A stretch of 64,000 nt of DNA from CAZSLI01 sp964607705. GTDB taxonomy: Bacteria; Actinomycetota; Coriobacteriia; Anaerosomatales; PHET01. The position numbers and the translations under genes are program-made. Positions 16,820-25,436 of the stretch are shown in pieces. The first letter of the stretch is position 1. Each line of letters begins with the position of its first letter. Location: positions 1 to 64,000 of the forward strand of contig CAZSLI010000004.1 in NCBI GenBank assembly GCA_964607705.1, written 5' to 3'. The notes beneath the pieces were generated by a model that was not told the origin of the DNA, ran no database searches, and saw nothing but the letters and a program-made list of their open reading frames with translations.

Positions 16820-17068
16820 GGTGACGACTGACGGTGGCAACGACGTCGAGCGGACGGACTCTATGAGGATCCCGATAGCGCGGGAGACTTGGTTTCGCGT
16901 GTTCACGATACGCGCGTTAGTGCAGGAGGCATGCCATGGCGGCCACATGAGAAGACCCACACAATTCGTCCACACCGCAACAATCTGAGGACAGGGGTCC
17001 AACGGCCCGCCGTACCGGTGGGGTATGAACGCAATGAGTCCGCCCGACATCCGAAAGGGGCTTTCGTC

Positions 17069-17860
17069 ATGCCGCTTCCCCAGGTGGGCGAACAGGCCCC
17101 TTCACTCTCTCTGCCGAGCCATCTCGGAGACATCGTCAGCCTTGATGAACTGCGCGGAAAGAACATCGTGATCGCGTTCTTCCCTCTCGCATTCACTCCC
17201 GTTTGAACCAACCAGATCCCCTCGTACGAGCAGGCGCTCAGCCGCTTCGAGGGGATGAACACCCAGGTCATGGGTGTGAGCGTTGACCATGTGCCGGCGC
17301 TGATGGCGTGGGCGGAGTCCTTGGGGGGCATCAGCTTCCCGCTGCTTTCGGATTTCTGGCCGCATGGAGCTGCCGCTGAGGCGTGGGGCGTGTTCCGGCA
17401 TGAGGACGGCCACTCAGAGCGAGCGTTGTTCATCCTGGATGCAGAAGGCATCGTTCGGTACGTGGACGTCCACGACATCGCCGACCAGCCCGATAACGAG
17501 ACGCTCTTCGCCGAGCTGGCCAAGCTGGAACCCGAGTCGGCCGGCCGCCTCCTCGCTGCAGAGTCGTCCCCCCAGACCGGATCCGATGCACCCGTGTCCC
17601 CCGACCGACAGGAGACCTTGTCCGACGGGGTGCTGATGTACTGCCGCTCATGGTGTCCCGACTGTCGGCGCGCCCGCGACTGGCTCGACCGCGAGGGCAT
17701 CTCCTACGTCGAGATAGATGTTGATCAGGACGCCGTGGCGCGTGAAAGGGCCGCCTCTCACAACGAAGGCCGACTCCACACACCGACCTTCGAGATCGGC
17801 GAAGAGGTGTGCGTCGATTTCCAGCCACAACGCATCAGGCAGCTCCTCGACATGATGTGA
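17069..17860 (+). CDS. selenocysteine peroxiredoxin fused to glutaredoxin
   Basis: Read through the in-frame TGA at 17204-17206 this is a 263-residue protein. Residues 1-160 are an AhpC/TSA peroxiredoxin; the peroxidatic position in FFPLAFTPV-U46-TNQ, normally Cys in the P-x3-T/S-x2-C motif, is Sec46. Residues about 185-263 are a glutaredoxin with CPDC at 196-199. The peroxiredoxin part has no cysteine, so the glutaredoxin active site is the likely reductant. The frame is open on both sides and homology is continuous across the TGA. A hairpin typical of bacterial SECIS elements starts 10 bases after it. Single-Cys Prx-Grx fusions (Haemophilus) and Sec-Prx (Eubacterium) are known. The ATG has AAAGGGG upstream. 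Confidence 0.86.
17216..17256 (+). promoter_or_regulatory. SECIS-like hairpin after the UGA of the peroxiredoxin gene
   Basis: A perfect 9-bp stem (ATCCCCTCG at 17216-17224 with its complement at 17248-17256) begins 10 bases after the recoded TGA (17204-17206). Inside is a short GAGC/GCTC stem with a 4-base loop, placing the apex about 26-29 bases after the UGA. Bacterial SECIS elements lie at this distance and bind SelB. The stem sits inside the open frame, as expected. Confidence 0.75.
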
Positions 17861-18061
17861 CTCCCGATAGGGGAAGACGCGCCCATCACAGCTGAGGAGC
17901 CATTCACCGCCCGCGCGAGACAAGCCGCTCACGGCGTTCCTGCAGCCACTCGCGAAGTTACCGCGGGTTAGTTGCTAGTACCACGGCTTACCCACTGGAA
18001 TATCCCGCGCTCCGCTGGCACAATGGCGGCAGAATGATGCGGACTGCGGCGAGGGGGCGGC

Positions 18062-18643
18062 ATGAGCAAGAAGGCACGCGGGGAAGGCCGAGCAAGAGAC
18101 GACGCCCATAACCCGAGCGATTTCGCTCTCCAGTCGTACGGTCGCGCGGTCAACTACCTATCGCGAAGCTACCAGTCGTATCTCGACACCGTGACTGCCC
18201 CCTACGGCGTCTCAAGCGCCCACGTCCCGCTACTCGTCTACCTTTGGGAGGGTAACTCCGGAGAGACGCAGAACGAGATCGCTCGCGCGCTCGGCGTGGA
18301 CAAGGGAACGATATCCCGGAACGTACAGGCCCTACTGCGGCTCGGCCTGGTGACGCAGACCGAGTGTACGCGCGACTCCCGCGCCTGCACCGTGGACCTC
18401 ACCGATGAGGGCCGTCGCCTCTCACAGCCCATCGGCAAGATGTCCGATGACTGGGCCGCGGGCGTGACAGGCCACCTCTCGGAGGAGGACCGTGTGCGCG
18501 TGCTGGCGGACCTGCAGTCGATGATCGTCCGGTCGGACGCGCTCATCCAGGGTGCCAAGGCAGCTCACGCCGGCATGGCGGCCGCGAGCTTCGTGGACGC
18601 TTCCGTGCCCGACATCACCGCGCAGGCGGTCGAGACGGTCTAA
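18062..18643 (+). CDS. MarR-family transcriptional regulator
   Basis: This 193-residue protein has the MarR winged-helix layout: dimerisation helices at about 20-55, a winged helix-turn-helix at about 65-125 (ETQNEIARALGVDKGTISRNVQALLRLGLV, then the wing with RDSRACTVDLTDEG) and a C-terminal dimer helix. Its ligand and targets are unknown. The ATG has a GGGGGCGG site. It lies 201 bases after the Sec-peroxiredoxin gene and is transcribed in the same direction, so it might control that gene, but no clear operator is visible. Its stop overlaps the stop of a convergent membrane protein gene by 4 bases. Confidence 0.85.
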   Translation: MSKKARGEGRARDDAHNPSDFALQSYGRAVNYLSRSYQSYLDTVTAPYGVSSAHVPLLVYLWEGNSGETQNEIARALGVDKGTISRNVQALLRLGLVTQTECTRDSRACTVDLTDEGRRLSQPIGKMSDDWAAGVTGHLSEEDRVRVLADLQSMIVRSDALIQGAKAAHAGMAAASFVDASVPDITAQAVETV

Positions 18644-19014
18644 CTCTCCTGCTCGGACTCTCCGGCCGCACCGTCTGTGCGGTCGTCCGACGCGGGTGCA
18701 CCAGTCTGGGGCGCATCGGCTGACAGCGGCTCGCGCGCCGGTTCCGACGCGCCCGTACCGGGCAGCAGACCTGCAGCGTACTTGACTGCCGTCATCGAGC
18801 CGAAGGCGGCGCCCAGCCAAGCATCGGCAGCCAACGCCTCCCCACCGACAGCGGCCTGGAACGCCATGTAGGTGCAGACCAGAAAGCATCCCGCCACGCC
18901 GATGAACCATGCGATGCCGTGAAGCTTGAGGCGACGACCCACGACCCAGCCCACGACGGCGCCTGCTGTGAGGCCGCCGAACGTCGATGCTATGACCGCG
19001 GCAGTCTGGTTCAC
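18640..19014 (-). CDS. small membrane protein of unknown function
   Basis: This 124-residue protein has two or three hydrophobic helices (about residues 2-27, 34-58 and 66-85) and an acidic, Pro/Ala-rich C-terminal tail that is probably cytoplasmic and disordered. It is not recognised. The GTG at 19014 overlaps the stop of the dehydrogenase gene (GTGA), so it is translationally coupled to it. A longer frame to 19092 lies inside that neighbour and is not used. Confidence 0.6.
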   Translation of the reverse strand: MNQTAAVIASTFGGLTAGAVVGWVVGRRLKLHGIAWFIGVAGCFLVCTYMAFQAAVGGEALAADAWLGAAFGSMTAVKYAAGLLPGTGASEPAREPLSADAPQTGAPASDDRTDGAAGESEQES

Positions 19015-19952
19015 GCTGTGATGGCCCCTGCCCGAGCGGACGGGTCGACGCCTGCTGCGACCCGGGCCTGTTCGTCTGCGTAGAGCAACCACAAAGCCTG
19101 CGTACCGAGTTCGGAGCCGCCCGACTGCTCAAGGAGCTGGTAGAGCCGCTTCGCCAGCTCGAGTCCCGGCAGCGCCGCCCCTCGCTCGTCCGCCTCGGCG
19201 ATCGCGATGCGCAGGTCCTTCACGAAGTGCTTCACGAAGAAGCCGGGCGCAAGGTCGCCGGACAGGATCCTCGGCGCGAGATTGGTGAGCGACCACGAGG
19301 CAGCCGAGCCCGCTGAGACGGACGCGAGAACCTTGGCACGATCGAGACCAGCCGCTTGGGCATACGCGAGCATCTCCACGGTCGCCAGCATGGAGCCGGC
19401 GATCGCCACCTGGTTGGCCATCTTGGCGTGTTGGCCCGCGCCCGGTCCGCCCTGCAGCACGATGCTCTTGCCGAGTACCTCGAACACCGGGACGGCCGCT
19501 TCGAAGTCTGCCTCGGCGCCGCCTACCATGATGGTGAGCGTGGCGTTCCGGGCCCCCACGTCGCCACCCGAGACCGGTGCGTCGAGCATCCTGAGGCCTC
19601 GCTGCGCGGCCTCCTCGGCGATGCGCGTCGCCAATCCCGGCGACGAGGTCGTCATGTCGATGAGAAGGCTGCCCTTGGCGGCGTTGTCCAGGATGCCGTC
19701 CACCCCGAGGTAGACCTCCTCCACATCGCTGGGATAGCCAACCATGGTGATGACGACATCTGCCTCGTGCGCCGCCGCGCCGGGGCTGTCGGCCCACGCG
19801 GCTCCTGCAGCGATCAGGGCCTCGGCCTTCGCTCGAGTGCGGGAGTAGACGGTCAGCTCGTGGCCGGCGCGCAGCAGGTGCCCAGCCATGGACGTGCCCA
19901 TGACTCCCGTGCCGATGAATGCTATCCGTCTCGGGCTGATGTCACTCGGCAT
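19011..19952 (-). CDS. 3-hydroxyisobutyrate dehydrogenase-family oxidoreductase
   Basis: This 313-residue beta-hydroxyacid dehydrogenase has the N-terminal Rossmann motif GTGVMGTSMAGHLL (about 13-28), the substrate block MLDAPVSGGDVGA and the catalytic-lysine block GPGAGQHAKMANQ. Family members reduce or oxidise 3-hydroxyisobutyrate, tartronate semialdehyde or related acids with NAD(P); the substrate is not determined by these motifs. ATG at 19952 has AAAGGA 8 bases upstream and overlaps the acetyltransferase gene by 11 bases. Confidence 0.8.
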   Translation of the reverse strand: MPSDISPRRIAFIGTGVMGTSMAGHLLRAGHELTVYSRTRAKAEALIAAGAAWADSPGAAAHEADVVITMVGYPSDVEEVYLGVDGILDNAAKGSLLIDMTTSSPGLATRIAEEAAQRGLRMLDAPVSGGDVGARNATLTIMVGGAEADFEAAVPVFEVLGKSIVLQGGPGAGQHAKMANQVAIAGSMLATVEMLAYAQAAGLDRAKVLASVSAGSAASWSLTNLAPRILSGDLAPGFFVKHFVKDLRIAIAEADERGAALPGLELAKRLYQLLEQSGGSELGTQALWLLYADEQARVAAGVDPSARAGAITA

Positions 19953-20844
19953 GTCGTGTCCTTTCGTGGGGGCCGGGCTGAAGAACCGGCGGTGAGACGA
20001 GATCTACGCGTGTGTAGGCGACGCGAAAGCCGAGACGCTCCATGTTTCGCTGGGAGCCGCTGCCCGGTGATGATTCGGTCACAGCCAACTCGCATCCCCT
20101 CTCCGCACCGAGCTTCAGCCGCGCCAGCTGCAACGCACGCTGCACCCCGCGTCGGCGAAACTCCGGGAGCGTGGCGTCGGCCGACAACCAGGCGATGCTG
20201 TCTTGCACGTAGAGTTCGCCGGTCCCGGCGGGGCGGCCATCGACGAACGCCATGAGCAAGGTCGTGCCGGGCCGGTCCGCGACGACGCGGGACAGCGCCA
20301 AGTGCGAAGCCGGTGGTTCGAGCGGCGCCGAGAACCCGACCGCAGCGACGTGTGCCCATACGGCGCGTCCTTCGTCGGTATCGATCACGCGAATGTCCAC
20401 GTCCGACTGCACATCCACTAGTCTGTCATGCGCCTCGTAGGCGCGCACGAGCACGTTCTCGAAGCCATCGAGCCTCCACCCGAGGTCCGCCATCCGGAGC
20501 AACAGACTGCGATCGACGAACGGCGAGAGAACGGCAACGCCTTGCTGCTCCCGGTCGGCGTAGAACGAGTGGAGCGCTCGTGCGTCCTCGGCGGTGACCG
20601 CGGTTGACTGCAGGCCCAGGCCGATAGCCTGGTTCACCGGCGAGCCTTCGCCGAGGTACACCGCGACGCCGCCGGCCACCTCGAGAAGCGCCGCATCGGA
20701 GTACGGATCGCTGGCGCGGGCGGTCTCGACGAAACGCCGCATCTCCTCGGCGGAAAGCGCCTCAAGACGAGACGTGAGCGCGTGATCGGCGAACTGATGC
20801 AACGACCCTCCCGAAGCCAATCCCCTGTCGTCGTAGGGTACCAT
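19942..20844 (-). CDS. GNAT-family N-acetyltransferase
   Basis: This 300-residue protein has a diverged N-terminal GNAT-like half and a C-terminal GNAT domain with the acetyl-CoA loop block LPEFRRRGVQRALQLARLK, followed by a SPGSGSQRNMERLGFR segment typical of the last helix. The substrate is unknown. The ATG at 20844 has GGGAG about 9 bases upstream; a much longer frame to 21054 runs through the divergent gene and is rejected. It heads a three-gene unit with the dehydrogenase and small membrane protein. Confidence 0.75.
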   Translation of the reverse strand: MVPYDDRGLASGGSLHQFADHALTSRLEALSAEEMRRFVETARASDPYSDAALLEVAGGVAVYLGEGSPVNQAIGLGLQSTAVTAEDARALHSFYADREQQGVAVLSPFVDRSLLLRMADLGWRLDGFENVLVRAYEAHDRLVDVQSDVDIRVIDTDEGRAVWAHVAAVGFSAPLEPPASHLALSRVVADRPGTTLLMAFVDGRPAGTGELYVQDSIAWLSADATLPEFRRRGVQRALQLARLKLGAERGCELAVTESSPGSGSQRNMERLGFRVAYTRVDLVSPPVLQPGPHERTRHAE

Positions 20845-20896
20845 TTGCCCCGGCTCCCGAAGTGCGGGGAGGCAGCCAGGCCGGAAGGACGCGCTC

Positions 20897-21610
20897 GTGC
20901 CCGAAATGAGCGAGGAACAGCAGGTAGCAGTCGGCGCGGGAAGGCCCAAGCGAAGGCTGTCGAGGGGCGCCATCGTGGGGATCGGCATCGCCGTCGCGGT
21001 CGTCATCGGCTTCGCGGCGCTGACCGTTTGGGCGCTGGGGCGCTCGAGTGGCACGCCGGGCGGGTTCGCCGAGCAGCAGAGCGCTTGGTCCTCGGCGATG
21101 GCGAAGGCGGGCGTCGAAGCGACCTACCCTGCCGGACCCGTCGATGTCACGAAGGTGCGCGCAACGGGATCGCACCCGTTCTCGGCGACGTTCACCGCCG
21201 AGGAAGTGAGCGCTCTGCTCGCGGTCTACCGCTTCTCGACCGAGTCGGCGGGAGCGAAAGTCGGACTCAAGCGCGCGCAGGTGGGGTTCCCCGAGGCGGG
21301 CGTAGCGCAGATCGACGCCACCATGCGCGTGGACGACTCGTCGTACTCGGCGAAGGCTCTCGCGCCGGTCGTCTTCGAGAACGGCCGCGTGCGCCTGTCG
21401 AAGAGCGGTGCCGAGGCGTCGGTCGAGGGCTTCAAGCTCAAGGGCGGGCAGCTCGGCCAGCTCGTGAGCGTGACCGAGTCCTACCTCAACGACTTCATCG
21501 CCGCGGCGCCCGGCCTGCGCATCGAGTCGGCGCGCATCGTGAATGGCGGCATCGAGATGACCGGCACGGCGCCGACTCGCATCGAGAACCCCTCACCTAT
21601 CCCCGAGTAG
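20897..21610 (+). CDS. membrane-anchored extracytoplasmic protein of unknown function
   Basis: This 237-residue protein has a short basic cytoplasmic head, one membrane helix (about residues 24-48) and a beta-rich extracytoplasmic domain with the pattern of lipid-binding or LysM-free export proteins. No catalytic motif is visible. The GTG at 20897 has GGAAGGA 8 bases upstream; a second ATG four codons in is possible. It is divergent from the acetyltransferase gene with 52 bases between starts. Confidence 0.6.
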   Translation: MPEMSEEQQVAVGAGRPKRRLSRGAIVGIGIAVAVVIGFAALTVWALGRSSGTPGGFAEQQSAWSSAMAKAGVEATYPAGPVDVTKVRATGSHPFSATFTAEEVSALLAVYRFSTESAGAKVGLKRAQVGFPEAGVAQIDATMRVDDSSYSAKALAPVVFENGRVRLSKSGAEASVEGFKLKGGQLGQLVSVTESYLNDFIAAAPGLRIESARIVNGGIEMTGTAPTRIENPSPIPE

Positions 21611-21625
21611 CGATCGCCCGGCGGC

Positions 21626-22207
21626 CTAGTTCCCGGCGTGCAGCCGCTCCATGACCCACGCCATGTTCTCGCCGAGCCGGGTCATCGTGCGCATGCCCTC
21701 GGCGTCCTCGGCGACCTCACCCTTCTCCCGGCCGATACCGATGTTCCAGTAGCTCGAGCCGACCACGATCATCTCGCTGATCAGGAAGAAGTGGTTGATC
21801 GTGTCGAAGGCGTGCATGGCTCCGGCGCGGCGAACGGCGATGACGGCTGCCCCCGGCTTGCGCTGCAGCAGCTCGGGACGCGAGCGGGCGACGTAACCGG
21901 CGCGGTCGATGAGCGCCTTCATCTCCGCGGAGACGTCGGCGAAATACGTGGGGCTACCCAGCAGCACCGCGTCGGCGGCGAAGATCGAGGCGATGATGTC
22001 GTTGCCCGCATCGCGGCGGCCATGGCAGGCGCCGTCACCTATCTCGCGACACTTGCCGCATGCCGTGCAGCCGCGCACCTCGCGGCCGCCGATCTCGATG
22101 AGCTCACAGTCGTGGCCGGCTGCCTGCAGCGGCGCCAGCGCCTCCTGAAGCAGGCGGGCGGTGTTGCCACCACGGCGGGCCGATCCGGAAACGGCGACGA
22201 CTTTCAT
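21626..22207 (-). CDS. iron-sulfur flavoprotein / NADPH-dependent FMN reductase family
   Basis: This 193-residue protein has a flavodoxin-like fold with the FMN phosphate loop GSARRGGNT at about 8-16 and a cysteine cluster GCTACGKCREIGDGACHG at about 46-63, which fits the [4Fe-4S] motif of archaeal and anaerobe Isf-type flavoproteins. The SPTYFADVSAEMKALIDRAG block is typical. It probably handles electron transfer to quinones, oxygen or peroxide. ATG at 22207 has the better spacing to AGGAG than the ATG two codons earlier. Confidence 0.83.
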   Translation of the reverse strand: MKVVAVSGSARRGGNTARLLQEALAPLQAAGHDCELIEIGGREVRGCTACGKCREIGDGACHGRRDAGNDIIASIFAADAVLLGSPTYFADVSAEMKALIDRAGYVARSRPELLQRKPGAAVIAVRRAGAMHAFDTINHFFLISEMIVVGSSYWNIGIGREKGEVAEDAEGMRTMTRLGENMAWVMERLHAGN

Positions 22208-22295
22208 CGGCATGACTCCTGAGTACGAGCGGACGGGGCGGCCAATTCGGCGCACTCCACTGTACCTGCGACGTGCCCGGGCGGGAAAGCGTAGG

Positions 22296-22817
22296 TCAGG
22301 GCGTAGTCTCACCCGCGGGCTCGGCCGGCAGCACATCAGCCTTCTCGGGCGCAATGAGCGCCAGCCAGAAGACGCGGTCGGCGATGAGCAGCGCGGTCCC
22401 GATGCCGATGTAGAGCGCACCCAGGATCCCGGCGCCGATGACGCCCGGATGCACGACGAGGTTCCGGATGAGGATGCCGCCGCCCATCATGAGGGCGACC
22501 AGCCCCCAGGAACGCGCCGAAAAGAAGCCGAAGAAGCAGGCGCGGCCGCGTTGCCTGATGCGAGCGACGGCCTTGGTGGCTATCCGGTCCAGGAGGTAGC
22601 GCGACTTCACGACGCCCAAGGCGAGCGCGATGCCGAGAACCCACGCGTGCCAGTAGCGGCCACTCACGTAGCCGGTTCCACGAACCAGCAGGATCCCGGC
22701 ACCGACCATCCACATGAGCGCCGCAGCGGCCAGCTGCACCTTCACGCCGGCACGCGGCGTGAACCGGCTGCCGGAGCGGGGCGTGGCCGCGGTGATGTCG
22801 TTCGTTGAGTCAGTCAT
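22296..22817 (-). CDS. four-helix membrane protein of unknown function
   Basis: This 173-residue protein has four hydrophobic helices (about residues 27-45, 54-72, 96-116 and 124-148), short basic loops and a polar N-terminus. It is not recognised beyond a general inner-membrane protein. The ATG at 22817 has AAGGTGG upstream; an upstream start to 22976 would overlap the divergent region and has no support. It lies between the flavoprotein gene and a divergent GTPase gene. Confidence 0.6.
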   Translation of the reverse strand: MTDSTNDITAATPRSGSRFTPRAGVKVQLAAAALMWMVGAGILLVRGTGYVSGRYWHAWVLGIALALGVVKSRYLLDRIATKAVARIRQRGRACFFGFFSARSWGLVALMMGGGILIRNLVVHPGVIGAGILGALYIGIGTALLIADRVFWLALIAPEKADVLPAEPAGETTP

Positions 22818-23026
22818 GCCCCACCTTAAAGCAGACGGCGTGCCGACGGTCGCGTGCCACCTTACACGATGCGCGTTCCACTCCCACGCGAAGCAGCATC
22901 GGCCGTGGCGGGAATATCGCATGCGTCGGCTGGCACCGCAGCGACGCCAAGGGTATGTTATGCGATACGGCGGCAATTCTATGCAGTCGGTGTCAGCCCG
23001 AGCCGAGCGTTCAGGGGAGGAGCATC

Positions 23027-24382
23027 ATGCCAGCGTCAGAGAACAACACCCGACGCGTGATCGTCATGGGAGCAGCAGGTCGCGACTTTCATGACTTCCT
23101 CGTCGCGCTGCGCGACGATGACTCGGTCGAGGTGGTGGCGTTCACCGCGACGCAGATTCCCGGCATCGATGGTCGCACCTTCCCCGCCGCGCTGGCCGGA
23201 CCTCGCTATCCCGGCGGCATCGAGATCTATCCCGAAACCGAACTTGCGCGGCTCATCGCGGAGCTGGACGCCGACGAGGTCGTGTTCGCCTATTCCGACG
23301 TCGCTCACACGGACCTCATGCATAAGGCCTCGCTCGTCCTCGCCCACGGCGCTGACTTCCGGCTCATCGGCCCCAAGCGTTCGATGATCGAGTCGACCAA
23401 GCCCGTCATCAGCGTCTGCGCGGTGCGCACCGGCGTGGGCAAGTCGGGGCTCTCGAGGCGCGTCTTCGAACACCTGACCGCCCGCGGTCTGCGCGTGGTC
23501 GATGTTCGCCACCCCATGCCCTACAGGGACCTGACCGCGATGGCCGTCGAACGCTATGCCAGCATCGAAGATCTCGATCGCCTCGGCGTCACCGTCGAGG
23601 AGCGCGAAGAGTACGAACCGCTGATCGAGATCGGCGGCATCGTGATGGCCGGCGTCGACTACGAGGCCATTCTGCGGGCGGCAGAGGCCGAGGCCGACGT
23701 CATCGTCTGGGACGGCGGAAACAACGACTGGCCCTTCTTCAAGTCGGACCTTGAGATCGTGGCGCTCGACCCCCACCGGGTGGGGCATGAGCGCGCGTAC
23801 TACCCGGGCGAGGTCAACTTCTTGCGTGGCGACGTCCTCGTGATCAACAAGGTCGACACCGCCGAGCCGGACAAGGTCGAGGAGCTCGTCGCCACCGCGC
23901 GGCGTTTCAACCCGGGCGCGACCCTCATCCGCACCGCCCTCGACATCCATGCCGACGATGACGATCTGATGCGCGGCAAGATGGTACTCGCGGTCGAGGA
24001 TGGCCCGACGGTCACCCACGGCGGCATGCCGTACGGCGCCGCAGCGTTGTCCGCCGAGAACGGCGGGGCGGCGGGCCTCGTCGATCCCACCCCGTACGCC
24101 GTCGGCTCGCTCAAGGACACGTTCAAGGCGTACCCGCATATGACCAAAGTACTGCCGGCCATGGGATACTCCCCCGAGCAGTTGGCCGACCTCGAGGCCA
24201 CGATCAACGCGACCCCCTGCGATGTCGTCGCCATCGGCACGCCGATCGACTTGGCACGCCTCATCCACATAGACAAGCCTCACGTGCGCATCAACTACGA
24301 CGTAAAGGACGCTGGTATGCCTACGCTCGACGACGTGCTGGACAGATTCTTGAATGAGCAGGGAGTCCTCGGTGATAGCTGA
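23027..24382 (+). CDS. cyclic 2,3-diphosphoglycerate synthetase-like GTPase
   Basis: This 451-residue protein resembles the cPGS family: a Rossmann-like N-terminus (VIVMGAAGRDFHDFL), a P-loop GVGKSGLSRRVF at about 140-152, a DGGNNDWPFF block and a downstream NKVD nucleotide-specificity motif at about 284-287. In Methanothermus the family makes cyclic 2,3-diphosphoglycerate; bacterial members have no firm role. The ATG has AGGGGAGGAG upstream. The stop lies inside the start region of carbamate kinase, 11 bases overlap, so the two are coupled. Confidence 0.78.
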   Translation: MPASENNTRRVIVMGAAGRDFHDFLVALRDDDSVEVVAFTATQIPGIDGRTFPAALAGPRYPGGIEIYPETELARLIAELDADEVVFAYSDVAHTDLMHKASLVLAHGADFRLIGPKRSMIESTKPVISVCAVRTGVGKSGLSRRVFEHLTARGLRVVDVRHPMPYRDLTAMAVERYASIEDLDRLGVTVEEREEYEPLIEIGGIVMAGVDYEAILRAAEAEADVIVWDGGNNDWPFFKSDLEIVALDPHRVGHERAYYPGEVNFLRGDVLVINKVDTAEPDKVEELVATARRFNPGATLIRTALDIHADDDDLMRGKMVLAVEDGPTVTHGGMPYGAAALSAENGGAAGLVDPTPYAVGSLKDTFKAYPHMTKVLPAMGYSPEQLADLEATINATPCDVVAIGTPIDLARLIHIDKPHVRINYDVKDAGMPTLDDVLDRFLNEQGVLGDS

Positions 24383-25322
24383 GCTCGGTACGCTCGTCAT
24401 CGCACTCGGCGGCAACGCCATCGCCCGCTCGGGCGACGATGGCTCCCTTGAGGCACAGTACGTCCGCGCCCGGGAGGCCATGGCCAGCGTTGCCGACCTC
24501 CTGTGCGCCGGAGCTCACATCGTCATCACGCACGGAAACGGTCCTGTCGTGGGCAATATCGTCCTGCGATGCGAACTTGCCAGCGATCACGTTCCACCCA
24601 TGCCGCTCTACATCGCGGGCGCGGACTCCGAGGGCGGCATCGGCCTGATGCTCCAGCAGACCCTCGGCAACGAACTGCGTCGCCGAGACTGCCCGCATCC
24701 GGTCGCCGCGATAGTCACGCAGGTCGTCGTTGACGAGGCCGATCCAGCCTTCGAGCGCCCCACCAAGCCGATCGGCGGCTACTACACCGATGCCGACGCC
24801 GATCGGCTCCGGTCTGAAGCCGGCTGGAGCATGGCCCGTCAACACGACGGTCGCTACCGGCGAGTAGTCCCCTCCCCGCGCCCGAAGCGCGTGGTGGAAG
24901 TAGAGGCTGTACAGGCGATGATGGCGGCCGGCGTCATCCCGATCACCGCGGGAGGCGGAGGCGTACCGGTCACCGAGGACGCGGACGGCATGTACGCCGG
25001 TTGCGACGCCGTCATCGACAAGGACTGGACGAGCGCGGTCCTTGCCCACCAGCTCGATGCCGCGCGGCTCTACATACTGATGGAGACCGACGCCGTCTAC
25101 CTTGACTGGGGCACGCCCGAGCAGCGCGCCCTGGAGAGCATCACGCCGGATGAAGCCGACCACCTGGTCGCGTCGGGACAGCTCGCCGAGGGCTCGATCG
25201 CGCCGAAGGTCGCCGCGGCCGCCTGGTTCGCGCGGACCACAGGCCGTCGTGCGACGCTCTGCCGGACCGAGGACCTGCTCGCAGCTGTCGAGGGTCGGTG
25301 CGGGACCCGGATCGAGGGCTGA
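24372..25322 (+). CDS. arcC: carbamate kinase
   Basis: This 316-residue amino-acid-kinase-family protein should convert ADP and carbamoyl phosphate to ATP, CO2 and ammonia. The N-terminal ALGGNAIARSG, the THGNGPVVGNIVLRCEL block and the ITAGGGGVPV and VIDKDWTSAVLA motifs are those of ArcC. GTG at 24372 has GGGAG 6 bases upstream and gives the family length; an ATG at 24354 has no ribosome binding site and is less likely. It is coupled to the cPGS-like gene. No arginine deiminase genes lie in this window. Confidence 0.9.
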   Translation: MIAELGTLVIALGGNAIARSGDDGSLEAQYVRAREAMASVADLLCAGAHIVITHGNGPVVGNIVLRCELASDHVPPMPLYIAGADSEGGIGLMLQQTLGNELRRRDCPHPVAAIVTQVVVDEADPAFERPTKPIGGYYTDADADRLRSEAGWSMARQHDGRYRRVVPSPRPKRVVEVEAVQAMMAAGVIPITAGGGGVPVTEDADGMYAGCDAVIDKDWTSAVLAHQLDAARLYILMETDAVYLDWGTPEQRALESITPDEADHLVASGQLAEGSIAPKVAAAAWFARTTGRRATLCRTEDLLAAVEGRCGTRIEG

Positions 25323-25334
25323 GCCGGTCAGCGG

Positions 25335-25350
25335 TGTGACCGATGTCACA
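25335..25350. promoter_or_regulatory. CRP-type palindrome, copy 2 (TGTGAC-N4-GTCACA)
   Basis: A perfect 16-bp palindrome apart from the central four bases. It lies just after arcC and ends 86 bases before the start of the gene at 25437 on the plus strand, fitting a class I or II activator position. It is one of five such sites in the window. Confidence 0.6.
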
Positions 25351-25436
25351 TGAATCGTGAAGTGAACGATGGAGCGGCGGCCGTGTTGCGCCGAACCTGA
25401 CTACACGACCCGAACTCTGACCGCCAAGGGACTGCC

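Noticed and set aside
17201..17210. Reading the peroxiredoxin as a frameshift, pseudogene or truncated gene starting at ATG 17255
   Set aside because: The frame is unbroken apart from TGA, the TGA stands exactly at the catalytic residue, a hairpin follows, and a second independent case of the same kind exists at 51087.
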